A stretch of DNA of 64,000 nt, from positions 732,300-796,299 of the forward strand of contig OU452230.1 in assembly GCA_911728455.2 (NCBI GenBank). Reading direction: 5' to 3'. The stretch is from Marthasterias glacialis (Eukaryota; Echinodermata; Asteroidea; Forcipulatida; Asteriidae). The notes beneath the pieces are model-generated. The model did no database searches, was not told the origin of the DNA, and saw nothing but the letters and a program-made list of their open reading frames with translations. A program made the translations under genes and the position numbers. Positions 34,568-46,500 of the stretch are shown one piece after another (position 1 is the first letter of the stretch; each line of letters opens with the position of its first letter).

Positions 34568-36958
34568 AAAACCATGTGAGACTTTAGTATTTAATAATCA
34601 TTTATAAAGTAAATAAGTTTAAAAAACAAGTGTACTTTTATGTGAACTAAGCCCGCTGTAAAAGTGGGAAATCGTAAACTGGGCTGCAAAATAAAATTTT
34701 ATTTTGCGTACATTTTTATAATGTATGCTAATAAATGACCGCGTATGTTTTATTCATTTGTAATTTTTAATCCGGATGTGAGATTAGTAAAAGGTAAAGT
34801 GTACCGCTGAAGGCATCAGTTTCACAGTTTCAGATCAGATTATTGGGCAAAATTGCAAACATTGATATTTGAGATTTTCATTTTCAATCCGTGTATGTTT
34901 TTACCTCGCACTCTGTCATGAGAAAAATTACAATATAAAACGCTGTCGTCTTTGATAAAACAAATTTGAATCAGGATTAACTTAACCTGGTCATGCAGAA
35001 GTGAGGGATTTTTTTAAAACATGTGTTGGAACCATTATAAAATGTGGAAAGTAATTTCTCCTTCGAAAACTGGAGCAACGCGCATGCTTGAACGAGTTTT
35101 GACGGCATGTTTCTGACACTTCAAAACATGAGGACGCAGATTCAATGTACTCATCTAAAAATCAATAATGTACCATCCCTTTAACTTTGTATTTCATGGA
35201 AACGATACAGGAGAAGTCAAATAAATGAACTCTTCCCCCCAAAAAACATTAAATCCCTGCATTCTTTGAAAATAAGCTTTTCGTAAAAACAAGGTGATCG
35301 GAATGATATTAGTCTTCTACAAATTTTAGCTGCGTCGACCCTTAGGATATGTTTCAAGAGAACTATAGGTTAGAATGAACTCTTCCTAAAAACGAAGTCT
35401 ATGTCAACCCTTTAACTCTACCCTCTGGATTCCATACACTTTTCAAATCGATCTATAATTCATTGCGAGGCTATTGATTTCCCAGTCTCGCTTTCATCTA
35501 CATCTTACTAGATCGTATCATCGTAATTTGGTTACACAAAATATTCATTTAAATCAGCGGTGCGTCCAATGTTGTCGGTACACGTGTTTTCTTACACCGT
35601 GAGATCAAATTTACATTTGATCCCGCGGCTATGCATGGTCTTGGTTATACGCACGCGTTATTGACTATTCAGATCGACGAGCACCCAATGTTAAAGACCT
35701 TTTTTTTAAATGAGAGTAAGATTGGTAGCTTCGCGGGAAAGTAGGAAGAAACTAGTTTGCGAATGACAACTAAAGTACAGTGTATACCCAATTCTCCTTG
35801 GAATGAAATGACGTTGGTTCTGAGAAGAAGCAGTGTGAATTAGCCCTGATATTTGTCACCGGGTGAAAGCATCCATTGAGGAATTGATTCACCTAGCAAT
35901 TAATATCCGTGGGGTTACCAGTCACAGACAATACATTACCACGTGACATTTTGGCAGGTAACCCGTTTCTGCTTAGTGGTAATACATTTGTATACTAAAC
36001 ACACTTGACGGAATCGGCGATTTATTTTCTTATGATAAAAGTGTCAGAATATCCCATCAGAGGCCGGAGAAACTGTTGTATTTACAACTTACAGCTCGGC
36101 ATTTTAAAATCAATCATATTAGCAGTCATACGGTTGTGAGTTTTTGTAGATTTTGAAAACAAATATGACACTTATCAAAATAGTTTGCATGAGAAATTAA
36201 CATCAACTTCAAATGACAATGTCCTTTCTTGAAAATGACAGCATTTCAAATTGAAATATTTCGAGTTTCGAGTACCACTAAAGCTTTAAACATAGTGCGC
36301 TCTCAAAAGAAAAATGCCAAAGATTTTGTTGTGATGTTTTTCAATATAATCCCTTTAAGTTATCAAAGCTCATTCCAATTGAAAAAAAAATCAAGTATCT
36401 TAAAACTAAATGCAGCAGAAGATATTCCTTCGCGTGGCCAAATGACCTTGTGTAGAGAACTTAATAAAATGACATCAGATTTGATAAAGACGATCCCGGT
36501 GTGTTCAAACGCGTGTGCAATATTTCAAAAAACATACTCCACTTTATTTCCGTGGCCCTGACCGTGGTTAAAAAAATATTTAAAAAAATCGAAATAGCGG
36601 CATCTTTCATTCATCCAGATGGAAGGTAATTCTCAATTGAAAAATGTAAAACCCATTAAAATTATAAAAACAATCAATTTGCGGGTAATTTTTGAAAGGA
36701 TCTGCTCAAAATGCTTTTAGGCATAATGAGGTGACTTCGTAGATCGGTGTTTTGAAGTTCAATTCGGTACAAATCTTCAAGAAATGTACAACCAAAAAAT
36801 TATCCTCCGAAAGATCCGTCACAAGGAAATATCTTAGCATCAGAAGCAGCCATGTTAGTTTCATTGCATTGATCTCAATGTAACCATTGTGTGACTGGAA
36901 TTTAAATAGTCTGGCTCCTTTTTTATCAGTGAGAATTTTGATGATTGGAAATTTATAA
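34568..36958. other. Non-coding sequence
   Basis: Frames at 36,229-36,561 (110 codons) and shorter ones are AT-rich with no recognisable domain. No repeat supported. Confidence 0.4.
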
Positions 36959-37101
36959 GCACTCCAAAAACTTAGGGGCGTTAAATTGATTCTCTTGGTA
37001 TCTATTTGACAACACTGACATGGTGTTAATTTTACCAACAATAAAGCAATGGGGATAACTAACACCAAGAGAATCAATTTAACACCTCAGTTTTTGCAGT
37101 G
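36959..37101. mobile_element. Small MITE with 40-bp inverted ends
   Basis: The left end CACTCCAAAAACTTAGG followed by GTTAAATTGATTCTCTTGGT is matched inverted by ACCAAGAGAATCAATTTAAC then CTCAGTTTTTGCAGTG at 37,062-37,100. Only about 60 bp separate the arms. It lies inside a 123-codon minus-strand frame, which is therefore not a gene. Confidence 0.8.
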
Positions 37102-38202
37102 TAGGGGTCTGAACCAAAATGAACTCAATGTGTTTTTTACTTGAGATAAAACAACAACAGGCATTTTCATTTTCATCATTGTGCAATTTAGGTTTTTATC
37201 AAAACAATTTCTTACTTTATCACAGATGAAAACGTTGAGATTTCCCTGGATAGTTTGCCGCTTGCTTTATATTTCCTTATTGTAAAATCTAATCCAAAAG
37301 CTGCAATCTGTCCGTGTTTTTCTAGTTGCAGGTGGGCCTACATAATTTCAACGTCTCAAAACATCTTGATCTATACGTTACAGACAAAACTGTGTCCTCG
37401 TTTGTTCTTTTGACTTTTTCGGATTCCATACGTTTAACACAATTACAATCATCCAACCTTTTATGCTTATGTCTGAAAACCGTGGGTTTTTTAAAGAAGA
37501 AAATCAGCCTCAGAGGCCTCTAAAACATACCAACACATGTGACCAGTTTAGGGTGTTCCGCGAAAGTGTGAGGCAATAATAATGTAGGATATGCAAATTA
37601 GTTAATTTAATGTACCTTTGCAAGTACCATCCCTTTAAAATCCCGAGAGATCGAGCGTTACGTACAAGTAACGATGTATCCTTACAAACTATGACATGAA
37701 CCTCGCAGTAGACGTAGGCGCATAATTCGCAGGACATTTCCTCAAACGGCTGGCCCAAGGGAGCCTAGACCAATAGTGTCTATGGTTAGCCTGGGGTGAA
37801 TTCCGACTAACCGACATATCGGGTTTTTTACACCGAAGGTTTCTGGGCACACGAAATCACATCGTGAGCCTGGAGCTACACGAGGTGTCGGTCCACGCGG
37901 TTCTGTACGTTTAAATTGCCAATAATGTGAACGACTTGCAGGCGTGAAAGGAAGACAACAACTTACGTACGTAAACCCTAAATCGCACGTACATCTTCTC
38001 TTTGGTGAAGACTCTTCTTCATCATCAATATAATACTCAAGTCGGAGTTATGGAACTATGATCTGTCCCTTAAACTATCTGACACGGTGTGACACCCCAA
38101 ACCGCAGATGAAAGTATTTATCATTCACTTATGACATTGACAATGTGTTATAACGGATATCACTAAGTCAGATACTTAATTCAAGTGTTCACTTGTTGTA
38201 CA
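37102..38202. other. Non-coding sequence
   Basis: No frame or repeat that I can support. Short frames near 37,326-37,758 have no recognised similarity. Confidence 0.4.
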
Positions 38203-38423
38203 TATGGTGGCTTTAAAGGGACATCGCACATACGAAAATATTTACCTAAATATTAACGGCACAGGCAAAATGTATACGCCAATATTTGCGTAAATATTTG
38301 CAACTATGGGCAAAAGTCGTGAATATTCGCTCACATGTTGGCGTATTCTTTCACAATTTGTGCCCCAAGTTCGAAATATTTACGTAAATATATAATGTGC
38401 GATGTTCCTTTTAAGTCACCATA
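38203..38423. mobile_element. MITE with GGGACATCGCACAT ends
   Basis: The left TATGGTGGCTTTAAAGGGAC-ATCGCACAT is matched inverted by ATGTGCGATGTTCC-TTTTAAGTCACCATA. The interior contains repeated AATATTTACGTAAATAT-like palindromes. TTAA occurs in both ends, so a TTAA-targeting origin is possible. Confidence 0.8.
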
Positions 38424-38644
38424 GTTATATGAGATACAGTTAATATTAATGTCGAATATTTGGTCAAATTCTTTTTTGCAAACGAGCAATTACATTACTG
38501 GCTTGTCGCTCTATTTTTCCCAGATACATTGCTTGAGTGACGTGGATGATATGGAGACCGTGGGAACAAGGTTGAAACCCGACGTAGGCTTCAAGATCAA
38601 GCATACAACATTATGCGGCCATCTTGTATATCGTCCAATCAAGT

Positions 38645-38808
38645 AAAGCCCTTTCGAAACCAGGGCATCGCTTTGGACTCCGGCTTTGGCTCCGGCTAAG
38701 GCTCCGTCAGTAATTTTTGAAAACGTGTGGTTTCAGTACGGGGCTTCAAACGAACAGACGAAGCCTAAGCTGGAGCCTAAACCGAAACTGTGGTTTCGAA
38801 AACGGCCA
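38645..38808. repeat. Fold-back element with TTTCGAAACCA ends
   Basis: CCCTTTCGAAACCA at 38,649 is matched inverted by TGGTTTCGAAAACGGCC at 38,791-38,807. The interior arms hold GGCTCCGGCTAAGGCTCCG on one side and AAGCCTAAGCTGGAGCCTAA inverted on the other. No coding. Confidence 0.65.
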
Positions 38809-39401
38809 TTGAGTGTAGCTAAAATGGGGCTAGTATAGCAAATATATAGTCTGGACCCAGTTTGGCAAAATGTATTCATCAATGCTGTTGCACACAAGGA
38901 ACAAGGTGCAGCAGCAGCTCGTACCGATTTTTCTTACACGACCCAACCGTACTTCCCATCTCCAAGAGTGATGATAGAAATCATGTGTTAATTTAATTAC
39001 AAAGACATTTACCTTACGGGGTATGTGCAGTTCAATACTCCATCAGGTCCTGTCCGATATTTTTGATTTCATTCTTACTTTTTTGTCTTTAAATCAAGAC
39101 GCCACCAACCCGCGAGCGTGTCACTCCGTTCAATACTCCATCATGATAATCCAATCTTCTAGACTACGCTGTCAATTTCTTCTTTCAAGTTGTTTTAGAA
39201 TGTAATTAAATATCTAATCTAAATTAATTAAAAAGTTACCAGATGACAATGTGGTGTACTGCACAAGACTTTAAACACACCGGGCTGTGTAGAATAATTA
39301 TATGAAACCGAGTGACATTATCCTTTTATACGACAGCACAACTGTCAAACTTTGACAAAGGTAGAAAGTCTACTGAAGAAACATCATTGTGATGGATGGC
39401 T

Positions 39402-39667
39402 CACTCTAAAAACTCCTGGGTCAGATTTGACCCGGATGCCTGGTCCTGAGGGGCCTGACCCATTTCTGGGTCAGTATGACGCGGAATCTGTGTCAAAATG
39501 ACACCAAACTGGGTCAAAATGACGCAGAATCCAGGTTAAAATCCTTTTCCCCCTTTTTTTCTCTCTCTTTTTTTTAATACAATTTCTGAGTCAGCCTGAC
39601 CCAGGAATGGGTGAGGCTCCCTGAGACCCGTTATCCGGGTCAATTCTGACCCGGAAGCTTGTAGGGT
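39402..39667. mobile_element. Fold-back element rich in GGGTCA/TGACCC
   Basis: Inverted ends of about 70 bp: the left GGGTCAGATTTGACCCGGAT and right ATCCGGGTCAATTCTGACCC are each internally palindromic, and outer and inner copies recur (at 39,418, 39,467, 39,513, 39,592 and 39,635). The centre is a T-rich run. No transposase. Confidence 0.75.
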
Positions 39668-42600
39668 ATAAGTTGTTCCAGCTAAGCAAGGTTTTCCATG
39701 CTAAGCACAGTTTTCTTTAAGCTGCTTATCATATCTATATGAAATTGAGGAGTGTATACGTTAAAACTCGGACGGGGGTCGCGGGGGCAGCCATTTTGAT
39801 GTTGTTTCCTGTTCTTATACATTGTTGAAACCAAATCGAGGCTTGAATGCAAAATAGTTTGACCCCATTCTATAAAGTGAAAATTTCAAGTGGGTATACA
39901 GGTAACCATGCAAAGGTGCACGATAGTGATAAGATAGCTGCAGTAGATACCACTCAGTAAGTCATGTAAATGTATGGAAATTAATAAAGGCCCTTTGGAC
40001 TCTACCGCGCGATTTCACTAATCAATGGATGAATGCATATTTATACATATCGGCGGTGTGTCAAATCTTTATCTCTGCAAAGCATACATAAGAAAAACAC
40101 ATTAAAACGAGTCTGGGCCTAGTCCGAGCCGCCACAGCGGAATTCATGAATGTTTTCGGCAAATATTGACATAGAGCTGTGTCCTTGGTGGGTAACACTG
40201 GCCTCTACGTAGTTCACGGGCGATTGGTTTCCAATTTGTTTTTGTCAGAAACAATTGGATAACCTTGACATAGAAAATGACGAACTAGAGAGAGACCCCT
40301 TAAGTCTCTTGACTTTTGTGCTGGGATAATACGAGTATCTGGGTTAGGCTTCTTTTGGCTATGGCTGGGACAATCAAGTCATAGCCAGAACTCATATTGT
40401 GTGTTAAGAACAGCTGCAGGCTAAGCCTGACTTGAGCGTCTTTGGCTTCAGCTGTGGCTGTTGGACCATAGTCAATGCTGATCCCCAAGAAAGTGTTAGC
40501 CTCAGCCAATGTTTCGACCAGTGATAGTCCCATTTTGTTAGCAATAAAATAATACGTCTATTCACTAAAGGTAAAATACAGGATTGGTATTCATAAAAAT
40601 GTTCAAATCAGTGATTATGAATTTCATACCAGTACCTATCTTCATAGAAATACTTCTGTCGGAAATAATGTCTGAAAATAGAAGTCGAGAAAATAGAATT
40701 TGGAGACCCCGATTTTAATTTTGGTTGTAATAATCGAAATAAAGGACAATGTGTTTACATGCTGAAAAGTGTGCACAGTTTTTCACTATTTTTTCCTGAC
40801 TCGGACGACGGATTGAGCCAAAATTCCCACATTTTTGTTCAATGTATACATAAATACAAAGGTAGAACGCTGCACAGCTTTACCAATCCCATAATTGACC
40901 TGAGAAGGTTCACCTTCGCTCGAACCTCAATTCACAGCTATCATCCACGTTAAATATGCTATGCTGATACAAGCTAATGTACCCCTATCAATTCCCTTTG
41001 TTCAAAAAAAAATAATTTTGTACTAGAGTTAGGATGTTGGAAATACCAAACGTAAGATGTATAAACTTTGACATAATATGAAGTCAAACGTAATGTTCCA
41101 CACAGTGTAAACAGGAAGAAAACTAAAGCCTTAAATTCAAGGAATGTCTTAGGCTTGAGATTCCATCTTTGTAGAGGCAACGCTGTGATCATTTTACCAA
41201 AGGGCACTTGCATTGAAAATGGGTCAAGTCTATGGGAATGTTGAAGAAGCACAGAGGCAAAGACCAGGGGCATGGCCTCTGTGATCTTTGCGTTTCTACA
41301 GGTCTGATGATACACGAAGCAAGCAAAGCCCGGGGTTAGGTCGGGGCAACTAATGGGCGATTCACAAAGTAAAGTTACATGAAGAATGACGGCGGTGATT
41401 ACGGTTAAGACTGACAAGCAGAAAATGCTTCCATTTATCCATCAATGATGAATACAAATAACAATTAATATCAATCAACTGCTAATGGGAAAGACCTTGA
41501 AGATATGAAGTCCCAAATGCAACTCCCTACTCTGGAGGCCTTACTGCGGCTCAGACATCAATGTGGCCAAAAAGTCAATCTAGCTTTCCATAATCTGATC
41601 TGGTTCCAAGACGTCTGGGCTTTAATAGGAATTGAGTTTGTTAGTTCAACCCCGACCTCTTTCTTATAGATTGAATAACACGCCAAGATGCAAGCTGAGG
41701 TTTTGTGTCTAAGAAGAAACATCATCTGGCCTTCGATTTATCTCCAAGGTTATCTTCACAAGCTACTTTGTATTCACCCATAGAACATTGAACAAAAAAT
41801 GAGAGCTAGTCCGGCACTGTTTTGCCAAATTAATGTCCTAAAAACAGAACATCAGGTCGTGTATAAATAGTCTACTTTGAGAACCTTTAGAATCGAATCA
41901 AGCGTTCGAATCAAGCGGATTTGGTTACGTCTATGACCGTTGGCTGCAGCGACAACATTGAAGAATAGGACTTTCCAGCCTTCCAGTTATCGTCACTGCT
42001 GAAACCGTAAATTTTGCTTTAACGCGCGAAGGAAACAAAACCGGGCGAGATTTGCACAGTCTTAGGCAGATGCCTCTTTGTGACGTCATTACATAAAGCT
42101 ACTAAATAAGATACCAGGCGAAATGATAAACATGTACGGCGTTTGGTCATCGCTGATTTGCACTTAGAAACTAAAGATGATGAGTCAACATTTGCTGTTT
42201 AGAATTTCAATTTAATAGAGCCCTGGTTAGAACACTTATGAAAAAGGCTTCAAACATACGAAGTATTTCGAAATAAAATTAATTAACACGGGGAAAAAAC
42301 TAAGTCAAATTTGCACAACAATTTAGTTAAAGACACAGTCTGTGATAAGAACACACGAGCATGAAATAAATGTGAGTCCATTGTTGTTTGAGTATTTTAT
42401 TCTAAAATATGGACAAAATGTAATAGACTTTTTAGTAGACCTTATGCATAATATGACGTCATTTGAATACAGCGTCTTCGGCTGGAGGTTTAAAGAAGGT
42501 TGCTCATTGGCCCATCCTGCGCGCTGCCCGTACGTACATGCTTTTTCCATCGTTTCACCTTTAAGATGGTGGCGAGATGACTTCACTTCAAAAGTTCTAT

Positions 42601-43173
42601 CTTATGTAAAAGCATTTACAAATTTAAGTAATTTAAAACTCACTGTAAGTGAGAAAATGCCTCTTATATAATTTTTTACCATTACAGTAATTTATTTTCT
42701 TCCTTTACAACCTTACACAAACTATTTCAAGAAAAACTGAACACAGATTTGAAGAAAATGTAAATAATATAGAAATGTATACATAAATAATTATCATTAT
42801 ATTAAATCGATTTCAAAGTGGAGACAAATCCACAGGGAGTCGATTAATTTCAAGCCGGTTAGTCTGTGAATCTACATTTAATCCCAGTGATGACAAAAAT
42901 AATATCTTCCAGCATCAACACAGCAACAATTCCAGTCTCAACATTCCAATTCAAAGATTTCAAGAGGTTTTGGAAAGATTTAAATGTCAATTGTCTATTT
43001 TGGTAATAAATTAGAACCTTTGAACTGTGCTCAATACAATCCTGGTCAATGTAACGGCACTTACCGCGGACAGGTGGTATAGTAAATGACTGGACGTTGT
43101 TGTTTTGTCGAGTTCGGTAAACAGTGAAGCGCAAATCGTTGAACCAAATTGATTGCGCCCGAGAGATTCAAAG

Positions 43174-43350
43174 ATGAACTTTATTTTGTTGTTACTAATG
43201 CTTTACCTTATCTTGATTCAAGAGAGTAAGCGTACCACTAACAGGAGTGTTACCACTATCACAAATACTGCCTTTAATTTATCAAGTTCCGAAGAATTAA
43301 ATAAAAACCACGGCGAGACAAAAAAGTTAATTACTTATACAAGACTTTGA
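43174..43350 (+). other. Possible small secreted peptide or signal-peptide exon
   Basis: From the ATG at 43,174 the frame reads MNFILLLLMLYLILIQESKR and then a polar Thr/Asn/Ser-rich stretch to a stop at 43,350 (58 codons). The first 15 residues look like a signal peptide and the start has A at -3. GAGA followed by GTAAGC near 43,225 could be a splice donor, which would make this a first exon. Chance cannot be excluded. Confidence 0.2.
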
Positions 43351-43391
43351 CACTGAGCCCACATCGTGTTCAATTTACCCAATCTCTTAGA

Positions 43392-43595
43392 TCAATGACA
43401 CGACCCGGAATGCAACATCCCATTATCAAAAATGTCTAATTCAAGACAGTCAGCCCTGCCTCCCAACAAGGTGTCAGCCTTGTTGGTAATCAATCTGAAC
43501 TTGTTAGGCAGTTTGTCAAATTCGTCCATTATCGTTCTGTAAACACCAGAATATATCCTCTCTCTAATGGAAAACCACTCGTAAGTAAATATGGG
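43392..43595 (-). other. Unassigned minus-strand frame
   Basis: The last 67 codons of a minus-strand frame read FSIRERIYSGVYRTIMDEFD, then LPNKFRLITNKADTLLGGRA, ending CLELDIFDNGMLHSGSCH. The composition is protein-like and unlike the low-complexity frames nearby, but no family is recognised and no clear acceptor was found. Confidence 0.2.
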
Positions 43596-46500
43596 TGCGT
43601 TTGTATTACACGGGTACGGAACAATACAATGTGTTGTTTTTTTTACAGCGTGCTGCGTCATCCGACAACCGTTAGCTCTCTGCGGACTGGATGCGCATTG
43701 GCGCAGAGGGATAGTGGTAATAAACGGCAGGGAATCACGAGGTGCAAATTGCGCATATTTTATGGTCGTATTCAATTCAATGGAATTGAAATGAGAATGG
43801 ATGAGCAGCAAACACTACGTCCTAAACGAAGACATCTCAGTTAAAATACCCATTTGATTCACCTACCTCTGGACAATAAATTAGTTGGAATTAAAGAAGA
43901 ATGTTTTCATATTGCTTTCCCAGCTAAACATTGGCAAGAAAGAAAAACATAAAACCATGAATGTTCACATATTTGCATATACCTTACATGGTATAAAGAT
44001 AATGGCGGTAGAAAACTTTCCTTGAAATATTTCTACCTGAAGTGTTATCGTTTTTGAATAATACACGAAATAAGATCCACAAAATTAATTAATGTTCGTC
44101 TCAAAACTCTGTCTAAGAATGCGTACAAAAATGCTGAATGCATTTTTACCCTTTTCTCGCAAATGAAACAACGAAATGCGCTGAAATTTTCACAGCTTGG
44201 TTTTATAATATATATCTTGATCTGTGCAAAGAAGGGAAGCATTTACATACACTTTACTAATGTTGAGCTGGGGCTTTAAACGGAACGGTTCATTTTATCA
44301 GTTTCATCTTACGCGAGTAACAAATTCAAAAGATGGTAGATTATGGTGGAAACCGTTATATTTGAACGACTAGTACTCGAAGAGCATGGAGACTCGGCAG
44401 GCAAACCACGGTTCATTGGTTATTCGTCATCTCTCAATCTACCGACTCGTGTAAAGTCACATTTCCAACCTACGCGTATACACAAAAACTAGACAACTTA
44501 AAGCCGCATGACTTGGCGAACGGCACGGCATGACGATTTTTAACCGCGTGCAAGGTAAACTGGAAAATTTTATTGGATTATTTGCTTGTAAATGTCTATC
44601 CAATATAGAAAAAACTGTTTCAATTCCAAAAGCTAATATTATAATTATCCATAACTTAATATATGTATAAATTAATGTTATTTTTACGAGGATGGAGATG
44701 AACGTATTATTCTACGGGTACTTATCAACATTAGTACATCATTCATTTTGGTTTGCATCGATTTCAAACCCGGGGTTTTAAATAAGAACTCGAGTGTTGG
44801 AGCCATCTGTCGCCCTGGACAGCATTCACAGGGAAACATTTCTCAGAATAATTGGTATACTGATATCAAGATTTATTAAAAGTCAACTTTCAGATTCAAA
44901 TTGTTTATTATAGTTTTTAACATTCCCAAGCACAATGTAACACAGTATAGGTTTTTCAAAGAGATTTTAACAAAGATGGACACCCCCTTTAAGTTGTGTC
45001 TAGCGTTTCTTTCCACTCTGCCGGTTCGATCACCTCTGTCAGATAGGAAATAGGATGGTTACAATGCATACAGTGAGAAATCTGAACCTGCGAGCACGGT
45101 CGGCTAGCTTCCAAATTACCCCCGTTTTTGTGACACATTACCCGCCCAAAAACTTCCCTTTCTATTGCTCAGATTTGCTGTCAAGTTGCATTTTGTGGAG
45201 TCAAGTCAGTGTGTCAAAATGAGATAGGGTTGATTTCGATTCGATATAAAGTACGGTCAGACAAAGTACAGTCAAATGACGTAGACCGATTCTCCGTAAA
45301 ATAAGAAGAAGGGGGAAAAACACAGGCAACAAAATGCAATTTAAAGCATTGCGATGGACGTCTTCCGAATTCCATACAAACGGTTGATTTTCAGCTTTCA
45401 TTAGCGAAAGTGACGACAACTTACAACACGTTCGGGTTACGTCGTTGCGCGTGTCGTTAGTTAGTATTGAAAACAGCAGTTAAAGTTGGATTGAATGGAT
45501 TCCATTAGTAAAAAACAAAGTGATTTACGCAACTTAACTTTAAAAGAGTTCCTCCATTTTGCTGTTACTTAAACTTCGTACTGAGTTTTGGTTATCACAA
45601 AATTCATGGGAAAATGCAGGTTTTCTTCCTTAGCATGTGTGTAAATCCAGTAAAACAAATGTAAAGACGGCGGGATCTATTTTGGTTAAATCCAATAAAT
45701 AAATTTTAAAAAATCATCAACTCACCAAAGTTGACACAAGATCCTTAAACTGTATGAATTTTCCTTTGAATCTTTAATATATATTTGTTTTAATATGATA
45801 TTTAAAGAACTTTCAGTTTTGTGATTATTTTTTTTCTTTCTTTCTTTAGGCTCTATTTATTTATTTTATTAAAGGAGGACTGCTACAAGCTTAAAGCTTG
45901 GCGAGCTTCTATTGTTTTTCAGTCATTTTGTTTTTCATCAGTAGATCAATGAAACCAAACCGAGGTTGGAAGATGATTAGTCTGGTCTCATTCCGTGTAA
46001 TAATATTGGTAGTAATTACTTATACGGTATAAAAGGAATACAGACCATCTTGTCACGTTCCCTGTCCCCCATTAACAATCTTCAACTCTGATGCTGAATG
46101 TACGTCCAGAGGAAGAAAACACTAAGGGTACCGTACGTTATGATGTAACATTCACAGGTTAATTGTAAGACATGTTTGTATTTAGGTGAGTGGACACCTT
46201 CACTTTAAACCCTAACCCGATGAAGGATTTCTTCTTCACGATGTTTTAACGGTTAGGATAAAAGTCCTTCTCTGACTCGTTTCTCTCTATGTATCTCAGA
46301 TCCTTGCTGGATCACTAAGACCTCCAGTGTGATGACAGAAAACTAAATTTACTGGCTTAGTCTTCTACGAAGCTTGTAAGTCTGCAATCAAAGCAAAGGG
46401 ATCAAAGTTTCCCGAAGACTGGGAGGTAAGGTTTAATCTTCAAGTGAATAGGCAGAAAGAATTGCTCCTCATGGCTTGCACCGCTGTGGAATCAGTAGTA

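Noticed and set aside
36706-37077. 123-codon minus-strand frame
   Set aside because: Its first third lies in the inverted-repeat MITE at 36,959-37,101, so it is not a native gene.
42342-42671. 109-codon plus-strand frame
   Set aside because: No clear ATG start, a mixed composition and no recognised family; treated as chance.
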